NCBI GenBank assembly: GCA_023299965.1
Contig: JALZVN010000065.1
Location: forward strand, 1-12,457
DNA length: 12,457 nucleotides
Direction: 5' to 3'
DNA from: Saprospiraceae bacterium
GTDB lineage: Bacteria; Bacteroidota; Bacteroidia; Chitinophagales; Saprospiraceae
The notes under the pieces were generated by a model. It was given only the letters and a program-made list of their open reading frames with translations. It ran no database searches and was not told the origin of the DNA. A program made the translations under genes and the position numbers. Positions 1-6,635 of this stretch are shown here, piece after piece. Within the stretch, counting starts at the first letter, position 1. Every line of letters starts with the position of its first letter.

Positions 1-264
1 ACTTTTAGCCACTATCATGATAGCTATAGATTCTGCTAGTAAGACCATGGCGCATGCATGTAGTTGTCGCAAATGATTTCCGACCTTTGTTCGATTGGCA
101 ATACTAGCTACCCACTCTGTATCATCTGTTTTCTCAAATTTGATACCGGCAGTACGCACAAAAGGTACTGCTCTACCAATCGCAAAATTTTTGAATCGTT
201 TTTGCAAAAAACGAGGGTATTTCTCTATCCTCAAAAGTATATTATAAACTTGACTTCGTTTCAT
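1..264 (-). CDS. DUF4442 hotdog-fold (thioesterase-like) protein, 5' part only
   Basis: The first 88 codons of a minus-strand gene are present; the rest lies beyond the left edge. The protein starts MKRSQVYNILLRIEKYP and contains VPFVRTAGIKFEKTDD, WVASIANRTKVGNH and LHACAMVLLAESIA. This order (an entry strand, the W-V-A-S-I strand with an N-R-x-K-V-x-N-H turn, then a helix with H-A-x-A-M-x-L-L-A-E) is what I know from DUF4442 proteins, which share the hotdog fold with acyl-CoA thioesterases. Substrate is unknown, and thioesterase activity is family inference only. The ATG at 264 lies 9 nt after the stop of the DUF389 gene, so the two are probably co-transcribed. The missing C-terminal half prevents a check of the remaining fold. 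Confidence 0.8.
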   Translation of the reverse strand, partial: MKRSQVYNILLRIEKYPRFLQKRFKNFAIGRAVPFVRTAGIKFEKTDDTEWVASIANRTKVGNHLRQLHACAMVLLAESIAIMIVAKS

Positions 265-273
265 GCTTTTAGT

Positions 274-1704
274 TTAGTACTGAATAACAACTAGAGTATC
301 CAGTTTTGACCTCAACTTTATAAATTGTGATAGCTTTTGATTATCAGCCCTCCTCTCCTTTTCAGATTTGATGCCACTCCAACTAACCATGGCAATAGGC
401 GCTTTATCACTCGTCTTAAAATCTGATCGAATTACATTTTGGGCAATCGCAATTTCATTTAACAAAGGAAAAATAGTCTTTACTTCTTGATATATACTGA
501 GCATATCAACTTGCCTCATGCTATCTATCTGAGATTCTAAGATTAATAGTTCATTGGCTTTTTGCTGCTGTAAAGCCTGCATTTCATTGAGTTGATTTTG
601 AAATTTACCTTGCATTCCACTTACTTTATTATCCAACATTTTTATGTCTTCATAGGGAATCTGTTCTGATTGATAGGTTATAATCTCCACAGACTTCCCC
701 AACATCAACTCTAACTCTTCATCGCATTGGGATAAGTATTCATTGCCAAAAGGGTCTCCTATTATTTTGAGTAATATCTGTAGACTGTCCGTAGTTGCCA
801 ATTGATCATCCTCTGCAAATGTCCACTCTGAAAGAATGGTTTCTTTTGCTTTGATCTTATTTTGCAGGTAAGCATCTACCTTTTGTTCTAATCGAACCTT
901 TTGGACTGTCTTGTAAAGGATATTAGAGGCTGGTAGTAATATGATCAATGAAAAAAATAGCATAAAGAGTCTACCTCTATTTCTTTCTTTGACATTCATA
1001 TATTTCTTATACGGAAATCTCAATAACCTGATGACAATATAGGTGGTTATTGCAATAAAGGAGGAGTTCAGAAAGAATAGGTAAAATGCGTTGGTAAAAA
1101 AAGTCCACTCTCCGTTGGCCAAACCAAATCCTGCCACACAAAGTGGCGGCATCAAAGCTGTGGCAATAGCTACACCTGGTATCGCATTTGACTTATCTAA
1201 ACGAGTAACAGATATGACCCCTGCTAGACCTCCAAAAATAGCTACTAAACCATCTAAAAAAGTGGGCTGCGTTCGAGATGCAATCTCATCCGTAATAGTG
1301 CCAAAAGGAGTCAACCTGAAATAAATAAAACTCGTCAGTAACGCAATCATAATTGCGATGGCAAAATGCTGTAGAGATATTTTTAAAGTTTCTTTGTCAT
1401 TAATACCGATCCCTAATCCAATTCCTAGAATTGGAGACATCAAAGGAGAAATAAGCATGGCGCCAATGATAACCGCTGGGGAATTGAGATCTAATCCCAA
1501 GGAAGCCACCATAATTGAACACATCAATAGCCAGACATTGGCACCTTTCATGCGTTTATTGTTGTGGATATTAGCTAAAGTGCCTTCCCTATCCATACCA
1601 TCTCGAATATCAACGAGATCATGCAAAAACTCTTTGATAGTTGTCCACAGTTCTCCTAAATTTTGATCTTTTAACTTCTTGTTTTGATTGTGTACTTTTT
1701 CCAT
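274..1704 (-). CDS. DUF389 family integral membrane protein
   Basis: This 476-residue protein has a cytoplasmic N-terminus (about 1-54), a block of six or seven hydrophobic segments (about 55-262) and a long soluble C-terminal part. The membrane block carries the Gly/Pro-rich signatures I associate with DUF389: SPAVIIGAMLISPLMSPILG (75-94) and AIATALMPPLCVAGFGLA (179-196), with FGGLAGVISV between them. Residues 355-400 are Gln/Glu/Leu-rich and probably a coiled coil. The C-terminal domain after the last helix (about 265-476) is longer than in minimal DUF389 proteins. No transport substrate or enzyme activity is established to my knowledge. The gene leads a probable operon with the DUF4442 gene 9 nt downstream and is divergent from the Gly-rich gene at 1959. 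An AGGA stretch upstream of the ATG is a possible weak ribosome site. Confidence 0.88.
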   Translation of the reverse strand: MEKVHNQNKKLKDQNLGELWTTIKEFLHDLVDIRDGMDREGTLANIHNNKRMKGANVWLLMCSIMVASLGLDLNSPAVIIGAMLISPLMSPILGIGLGIGINDKETLKISLQHFAIAIMIALLTSFIYFRLTPFGTITDEIASRTQPTFLDGLVAIFGGLAGVISVTRLDKSNAIPGVAIATALMPPLCVAGFGLANGEWTFFTNAFYLFFLNSSFIAITTYIVIRLLRFPYKKYMNVKERNRGRLFMLFFSLIILLPASNILYKTVQKVRLEQKVDAYLQNKIKAKETILSEWTFAEDDQLATTDSLQILLKIIGDPFGNEYLSQCDEELELMLGKSVEIITYQSEQIPYEDIKMLDNKVSGMQGKFQNQLNEMQALQQQKANELLILESQIDSMRQVDMLSIYQEVKTIFPLLNEIAIAQNVIRSDFKTSDKAPIAMVSWSGIKSEKERRADNQKLSQFIKLRSKLDTLVVIQY

Positions 1705-1719
1705 ACTGTATTCCTATAA

Positions 1720-1732
1720 ATTTTGTAGTTAA
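1720..1732 (-). promoter_or_regulatory. Leader motif TTAACTACAAAAT upstream of the DUF389 gene
   Basis: Read on the minus strand, this 13-mer ends 15 nt before the DUF389 start codon. The identical 13-mer in the same orientation relative to its gene lies 11 nt before the divergent gene at 1959. Here it overlaps a perfect 12-bp palindrome, GTAGTTAACTAC (1725-1736), that could be an operator. The role is inferred from position and repetition only. Confidence 0.35.
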
Positions 1733-1934
1733 CTACTGTCGTCTTAAATACTATTTTTTATTGATTCTATAGGTTTAAAATATCGCTCTTTTCCTATTTA
1801 AAGGTGGAGGTTTAATGCTCACCGCCTCAGTTTGCCTAATTATTCGGAATTGTCTTAAACAAAAGTCAAAATACGTGCGTTTCTTTATTAAGAAAAGTGA
1901 CATATATAAGTATATAGCGTCATAAAAGTATTAA

Positions 1935-1947
1935 TTAACTACAAAAT
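1935..1947 (+). promoter_or_regulatory. Leader motif TTAACTACAAAAT upstream of the Gly-rich gene
   Basis: This is an exact copy of the 13-mer upstream of the divergent DUF389 gene, here 11 nt before the ATG at 1959. It could be a shared operator, a common transcript start region or an A-rich translation enhancer; Bacteroidota often use A-rich leaders in place of Shine-Dalgarno sequences. No clear TAnnTTTG box lies nearby. Confidence 0.35.
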
Positions 1948-1958
1948 CGAGTTTTATT

Positions 1959-2426
1959 ATGATGATGGATTTATTAAAAAAAATGGTGATGCAACAACTA
2001 ATCAGTAAGGTTACTGGAGCAGCATCAGGTGCAGTTGCGGAACAAGGTGCAGGTGTTTTTGTATCTATGATACAAGAAAAATTAACTGGTGGAGGATTAG
2101 GTGATATTACTGCACTGTTATCTGGCCAAGGAGACGGTGGTAACATGATTTCTGGTTTCCAAGAAAAGCTAGGAAGCATCATGCAAGAGCAAGGAATGTC
2201 AGCTGATGAAGCAACTTCTCAAGCTACAGGTATTGCACCAGATATTTTCAACTCTGTAAAAGAAAAATTCGCTTCTACAGATGACGCTGATGCAGGTTTT
2301 GACCTATCTGCTTTAGCTGGTCTTGCTGGCGGTGCAGGATTAGGCGACGTTATAGGTGGAGCTAAAGATCTTCTTGGAGGCGACGTAGGTGGTCTTCTTG
2401 GAAAAGCTAAAGGATTGTTCAAGTAA
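1959..2426 (+). CDS. Small Gly-rich protein of unknown function
   Basis: A 155-residue protein with no signal peptide and no long membrane helix. Residues 1-50 are amphipathic and helix-prone (MMMDLLKKMVMQQLISKVTG). A middle part carries a possible helix-turn segment, MQEQGMSADEATSQATGIAP. The last 45 residues are built from Gly-Leu/Ala-Gly-Asp pieces (GLAGGAGLGDVIGG, DLLGGDVGGLLGKAKGLFK). Composition recalls DUF937/YidB-like and DUF2780-like Gly-rich proteins, but I see no decisive motif and do not assign it. Three ATGs in a row (1959, 1962, 1965) make the exact start uncertain by two residues, and no Shine-Dalgarno sequence helps decide. The gene is monocistronic: a divergent gene lies upstream and a good terminator 22 nt downstream. 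Unlike its AT-rich surroundings it is cleanly coding throughout. Confidence 0.8.
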   Translation: MMMDLLKKMVMQQLISKVTGAASGAVAEQGAGVFVSMIQEKLTGGGLGDITALLSGQGDGGNMISGFQEKLGSIMQEQGMSADEATSQATGIAPDIFNSVKEKFASTDDADAGFDLSALAGLAGGAGLGDVIGGAKDLLGGDVGGLLGKAKGLFK

Positions 2427-2448
2427 TAGTTCAAGCACTTAAACATAT

Positions 2449-2490
2449 AAACAGCCAATCTTTTCCATAAGGGTTGGCTGTTTTGTTTTT
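2449..2490 (+). terminator. Rho-independent terminator of the Gly-rich gene
   Basis: The arms AAACAGCCAA (2449-2458) and TTGGCTGTTT (2474-2483) pair perfectly around a 15-nt loop and run into a T-rich tract (TTTTGTTTTT). It lies 22 nt after the stop codon of the gene it would end. Confidence 0.85.
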
Positions 2491-2580
2491 AAAATCCTAC
2501 TGGAGCAAAATGTAAACATCTTCAACCTTACAGCAGACCATACTGTGTATTTTAAATTTTGCCCTCCTCCTACTCTATAT

Positions 2581-2627
2581 AAAGGGCACCTCTGTCAACC
2601 CCATTTATTGGTTAAAAGAGATACCCT
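2581..2627. repeat. Imperfect inverted repeat, part of the dispersed-repeat family
   Basis: The left arm AAAGGGCACCTCTGTCAACC (2581-2600) and the right arm at 2610-2627 (GGTTAAAAGAGATACCCT) pair imperfectly around a 9-nt loop. The G-C-A-C-C-T-C-T-G-T-T-A-A-C-C core recurs at 2658 at the head of repeat copy A, and related text (GGGTATCTCTATTAA) occurs at 8845. Confidence 0.55.
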
Positions 2628-2651
2628 AAAGTCACAGGGAAGAGCGCGTAT

Positions 2652-2760
2652 AATATAGAGCACCTCTGTTAACCGATTCTTGAGTTGAAAATAGGATAAT
2701 TTAGACGAGGCGTGAGAAAGGAGCTTGGCCCTGGCTAATTGACTGACGAACCCTGTAGAC
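2652..2760 (+). repeat. Dispersed repeat, copy A
   Basis: About 109 bp that match, in inverted orientation, the sequence at 9061-9192. Two blocks are identical: CTTGAGTTGAAA (2679-2690, reverse complement at 9152-9163) and TTTAGACGAGGCGTGAG (2700-2716, reverse complement at 9125-9141). They are separated by 9 and 10 nt respectively. Similarity continues through AAGGA-x-CTT and CTAAT-x-GACTG-x-CGAAC. It is non-coding as far as I can see. The two copies sit on either side of the T9SS module. Confidence 0.75.
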
Positions 2761-3492
2761 ATACAAACACTTCTCCTACTTATACATCATTCAGCTGACC
2801 CAAACGACATGACAGACATGCACAGTATTCATTCTCCTCTCAATATATCTCTTCAACTTTAAGTATAGCCTTATAACAAACAGAATACAAAATTCTTTCT
2901 TCTATTTAAGACTTACCCAACCACTTCAGCTTTATAAGCTGCCAGAGCTACATTCATCTTCCATTGAAAATAAAAGTTAGACTACTTACACAATTGAACT
3001 CCCTCCATATTATGGATAAGAAGCACAATCCTATAATTGCCATATCAATATTCTTAGCTAAATTTTTGAATGCAAGAACCTATAGTATATAATAAATTTA
3101 TTACTCCTCATTTTTGTTGCCTACTCTCCATCTTTTTCTAACACAAAATTCACAAACAGACCGTCTCTATTTAGTTTTTACAAATAGCAGGTATTGAAAT
3201 TTCATCTCCAATAAATTTCCTAGGAACCGTATTAGATTTGTTAGGGTCACATATGAATAAATTTACATACTAGACAGAAAGAACATGTATAAATCGAGAC
3301 TTTAATGTTAGGCAACAAACCTATAGGTTAACAACACACCCCCATTTTTCCAACAACTAAAAACAAATTATCTACGCTAGTCACACAAACATATAAGGCA
3401 CAGAATATTTTAAAACATTCCATAATATATTGAATTCATAAACTGATTGAGTAATCAAAATACACAGATTCAATATAAGGTATAATTTTTAG

Positions 3493-3512
3493 AAAGTACA
3501 AATCTGTACTTT
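3493..3512. repeat. 8-bp perfect hairpin upstream of the T9SS module
   Basis: AAAGTACA and TGTACTTT pair around AATC. No T-tract follows beyond TTTT-C, so it is not a good terminator. It could be an operator or a leader hairpin, about 300 nt before the cargo start codon. Confidence 0.45.
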
Positions 3513-3675
3513 TCATTAACCACGTTAGGTGAACATTTAGAAAATGCTAGATAAAAAATAATTATTTCATACTAAATAGTTTATTTCAAAATCTAGCCAT
3601 ACATGGATAAATAATCAATTCTTTTTTAAAGGATTGAATATTGCATTTTCTGTTATAGCCTTTCTTATGTCCAAT

Positions 3676-3713
3676 AAATAAATACAGCAAAATAAATACA
3701 GCAAAATAAATAG
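3676..3713. repeat. 14-bp tandem repeat, 2.7 copies
   Basis: Two perfect units of AAATAAATACAGCA (3676-3689 and 3690-3703) are followed by a partial third unit. The array ends about 97 nt before the cargo ATG, so copy-number change could alter promoter or leader spacing; that role is speculative. Confidence 0.8.
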
Positions 3714-3810
3714 GGATATAGTCCAACACTATATTACGAATTAACAAACCATCCATGTGTCATTAAATTCTACACATTTAGAAATCCTCTTCAAGATTAT
3801 ACAAACTAAA

Positions 3811-5523
3811 ATGTTTAATCCATCCAACACATTATTAAAACGCTATTTTTATCTCTTTAGCAGTTTAGCTATTTTGACTTGCCCCACCATTGTATTTGCA
3901 GAAAGTAACTTATGGTGGACAGGTGCGTGTAATAATGACTTTAGTGTTTTAGAAAACTGGTCTAGTACACCATTATCTTGCGATGGCTCTAGAGGTACGG
4001 CAGTTACAGAAATGCCAAGTCAGGAGACAACATTTAATTTCACAGATGGAAGTTTTTGGAATTTCTCAGATTATGAGATCAATTTTGATGCACCAATCTT
4101 GATACAAAAAATATTTATTGAAGGATACGGAAACGCGGATAGAGTAAATTTTGCTGGCTATCACTATAAAAGCGCTGAAGAATTTTTAGACTATAATATA
4201 GCATATCCAATTCAAGATCCAAGTACATATTCTCAATCAAAAAAACAGATTACATCTGTACATAAGTCTTCATCCTACGAAAGCTCCACTGCAATGAGCG
4301 TCTTTTTCACTCTAAAAGATATTCGAGTAGATAAAGATAGTAATGAGACTGGAAGCACCATTAACTTGAGCAGTAATCTATCAGTTGGATTAGCACCATA
4401 TGTATACCAATGGAGCGGTCCTAATGGCTACACCTCTACACAGTCGACACCTTCAATTTTGTTAGACAATGAAGATATCAATGGAATCTATACTTTAGAA
4501 ATTCAAGATGCAAATGGTTGTACCAGCCTATCAGAAACGATGCTTAACATTGATTTCAATCCAGAAGAACCTATTGCTGAAACAGAAGCTGTAGTATGTT
4601 CAGGAAGTGATATTGTACTTGGCGTTAACGACCCTGAACCAGAACAACTATACAGATGGTTTAGAGCGATAGATGATATCGAACTAGGACAGGGAGCAAT
4701 ACTAAATATTCCTAATGCTTCAGAAAATGAAGAAGGAGGGTATTATGTAACCGCTAGCAATAGTGAGTGTACATCTAATCGATCAAACATTGTTGAGGTA
4801 GTAGTGAATATAATGTCTTCCGACATAGCTATTGCTGTAACTGATGAAGTGGTATGTGAGAACAATATCATTCTTAACGCCAATCCAGTTACAGAAGGAG
4901 AAGGAAGATGGGTCAATTTAAATGCAAATAGTAATACTATTATAACTAACCCGGATGACGCTGCGACAAATGTAAGCAATTTACAAATCGGTCAGAATCA
5001 ATTTGCATGGTCAGTAAGTAATGGAGTTTGCATAGAGTCCTCAGTTGACACAATCACTATTACTTATAATGAGACACCGACAGCACAAGATGACATTTAC
5101 AATACTAAGATTAATCAAGCATTGGTTGAAAATATCTTAGATAATGACAGTCCTAATGCGGCAGAATTTACTGTGAACAACTTTACAAATCCACAGAATG
5201 GAATGTTAACGTTAACCAATGATGGTTCCTTTAACTTTCAACCAAATCTAAATTTTGTAGGAACGGATAGTTATTCATATGAGCTATGTCACTTGTATTG
5301 CCCAGACAAATGTGTAGAGGCTACTGTATTTATAACGATAGGCCAAGATGCCGAATGTTTTGCATCTACAATTATAACTGCTAATGATGATGGCATAAAC
5401 GACACCTTTACTATATCATGCCTTAACAACTATACAAATAGTCATATGTGTATTTTCAACAGATGGGGAGCTGAAGTCTTCAGAAGTGAAAACTATCAAA
5501 ATGATTGGGATGGTACAAAGTAA
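3811..5523 (+). CDS. T9SS cargo: multi-domain secreted protein with C-terminal sorting domain truncated by a frameshift
   Basis: As assembled, 570 residues from the ATG at 3811. I chose it because it is followed directly by a signal peptide (MFNPSNTLLKRYFYLFSS... ending VFA after residue 30); a GTG at 3757 in frame would bury that peptide. After the signal peptide come a WWTGACNNDF / ENW segment, a SprB-like repeat (about 178-247, with LEIQDANGCT), two Ig-like modules with paired Cys (about 250-332 and 336-420), a Big_9-like tandem module (about 421-510: DDIYNTKINQ, ILDNDSP, FVGTDSYSYE) and a gliding-motility type (TIGR04131, type B) C-terminal domain (ANDDGINDTF, IFNRWGAEVF, NDWDGT). The domain stops early at TAA 5521; its missing 33 residues are intact one base out of frame. 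It heads an operon with its likely PorP/SprF partner 42 nt beyond the restored stop. The ligand is unknown; an adhesin-like surface role is inferred. Confidence 0.85.
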   Translation: MFNPSNTLLKRYFYLFSSLAILTCPTIVFAESNLWWTGACNNDFSVLENWSSTPLSCDGSRGTAVTEMPSQETTFNFTDGSFWNFSDYEINFDAPILIQKIFIEGYGNADRVNFAGYHYKSAEEFLDYNIAYPIQDPSTYSQSKKQITSVHKSSSYESSTAMSVFFTLKDIRVDKDSNETGSTINLSSNLSVGLAPYVYQWSGPNGYTSTQSTPSILLDNEDINGIYTLEIQDANGCTSLSETMLNIDFNPEEPIAETEAVVCSGSDIVLGVNDPEPEQLYRWFRAIDDIELGQGAILNIPNASENEEGGYYVTASNSECTSNRSNIVEVVVNIMSSDIAIAVTDEVVCENNIILNANPVTEGEGRWVNLNANSNTIITNPDDAATNVSNLQIGQNQFAWSVSNGVCIESSVDTITITYNETPTAQDDIYNTKINQALVENILDNDSPNAAEFTVNNFTNPQNGMLTLTNDGSFNFQPNLNFVGTDSYSYELCHLYCPDKCVEATVFITIGQDAECFASTIITANDDGINDTFTISCLNNYTNSHMCIFNRWGAEVFRSENYQNDWDGTK

Positions 5524-5620
5524 AGATGGCACCTTACCTAGTGGAACCTACCTCTACCAGCTACAAGTAAATGATGGCAATGAAACGGTTTTGACAGGAT
5601 ACATATTTGTACAACGTTAG
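5519..5620 (+). pseudogene. Out-of-frame end of the T9SS C-terminal domain
   Basis: Read from 5519 this frame gives SKDGTLPSGTYLYQLQVNDG and then NETVLTGYIFVQR before a TAG. It is exactly the expected end of a type B C-terminal domain (D-G-x-x-L-P-x-G-T-Y-x-Y, then T-G-Y-I-x-V-x-R). Removing one A from the AAA at 5517-5519 joins it to the upstream frame as NDWDGTSKDGTLPSG, giving a 603-residue protein. No other stop or frame error interrupts it, so the lesion is either recent, an assembly error, or bypassed during translation. Confidence 0.85.
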
Positions 5621-5662
5621 AAACTAATTAACCAAAATATCTAGAATATAAAACAATATAAG

Positions 5663-6616
5663 ATGATAAAAAAATTAAGTATATTATTCATGTTCTCCCT
5701 ACTCCCTTTGCTGAGCCTTGTAGCTCAGCAGGATGCCCAATACACTCAATGGATGTTTAACAAACTGAGTTTAAATCCTGCTTACGCGGTACATGGCGAT
5801 GATGCTTGCTTTTCAGCATTACATCGATCTCAGTGGGTGGGATTAGAAGGAGCCCCAACAAGTCAGTCTTTTAATGGAAGAATACCTTTTAAAGGCAGGA
5901 ATGTTGGTATTGGATTGTCAGTCAATCATGATGTAGTAGGACCTACTAATTCTTGGACCGTAAGTGGTATTTATGCTTACAGATTCAACTTTGGCAATGG
6001 AAGAAATCTAAGTCTTGGTCTACAAGCTACTGCCAGAAGTTATCGAGTAAATTTTACAGAAACGACAACGATAACTCCTGGAGATGGTCATCTCCCTACA
6101 ACTGATCAGACTCGAACAATTCCTAATTTTGGTGCTGGTATTTATTACTATACACCAAAGTACTTTATTGGATTATCTGCACCCCGAATTCTTGAAAGTG
6201 ACCTAAGTTTTTTTGATGATGGCTTAAACAATTCAGATTCCTCCAGAGAAGAAATACATACGTACTTTATGACAGGGGCTGTTTTTGACCTTAATAAAGC
6301 ATTAAAATTAAAGCCATCGTTGTTAGTCAAGTACGTTAAAGATGCACCAATTGATATTGACTTACATACGAGTATTATTTTTTATGATAAATTTTGGACT
6401 GGGGCAACATATCGAATAGGTGGTTTTGATGGAAGTATTGGTGAATCGATAGATTTGGTTTTTCAATTCCAAATTAACAACCAAATTCGAATTGGTTTTG
6501 CATATGACCATACACTAACCAAAGTAAAGACCACGAATGATGGAACATTTGAATTGGTTCTAGACTACTGTTTAAAATCAGACAATAGCAATCTAACTAA
6601 CCCTCGATTCTTTTAA
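5663..6616 (+). CDS. PorP/SprF family T9SS outer-membrane protein
   Basis: A 317-residue protein with a signal peptide (cleavage likely after A21, LVA then QQDAQYTQ). The mature start QDAQYTQWMFNKLSLNPAYA and the following RSQWVGLEGAPTSQSFNG are the hallmark N-terminal block of the PorP/SprF family (TIGR03519). The rest is amphipathic beta-strands with alternating aromatic residues, consistent with an outer-membrane barrel. Length matches the family (roughly 300-340). In Flavobacterium johnsoniae, SprF is needed for secretion or surface display of the adhesin SprB, and SprF-like proteins usually lie just downstream of cargoes with type B C-terminal domains; this gene has exactly that position. 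It begins 42 nt after the restored cargo stop and ends 19 nt before the OmpA-type gene, which indicates one operon. Confidence 0.93.
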   Translation: MIKKLSILFMFSLLPLLSLVAQQDAQYTQWMFNKLSLNPAYAVHGDDACFSALHRSQWVGLEGAPTSQSFNGRIPFKGRNVGIGLSVNHDVVGPTNSWTVSGIYAYRFNFGNGRNLSLGLQATARSYRVNFTETTTITPGDGHLPTTDQTRTIPNFGAGIYYYTPKYFIGLSAPRILESDLSFFDDGLNNSDSSREEIHTYFMTGAVFDLNKALKLKPSLLVKYVKDAPIDIDLHTSIIFYDKFWTGATYRIGGFDGSIGESIDLVFQFQINNQIRIGFAYDHTLTKVKTTNDGTFELVLDYCLKSDNSNLTNPRFF

Positions 6617-6635
6617 AAACCAATAACACTGCATC

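Larger units (their letters stand above)
2491..3810. other. AT-rich gene-free stretch with repeat sequence
   Basis: No convincing gene is present here. The first 270 bases hold an imperfect hairpin and a copy of a dispersed repeat, listed separately. The rest is AT-rich with stops in all frames, one short open stretch on the minus strand (3171-3272), an 8-bp hairpin at 3493 and a 14-bp tandem repeat at 3676. The stretch is unusually long for the 5' side of a bacterial operon and could hold decayed sequence, an undetected small RNA or a long leader of the T9SS module. I find no clear TAnnTTTG promoter box near the cargo gene. Confidence 0.6.

Noticed and set aside
1091..1666. Plus-strand open frames inside the DUF389 gene
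   Set aside because: They are antisense to a well-conserved membrane protein and show no recognisable protein features.
3757..3810. GTG-initiated N-terminal extension of the cargo protein
   Set aside because: It adds 18 residues before a normal signal peptide. The ATG at 3811 puts the basic residues and hydrophobic core at the expected distance from the N-terminus.
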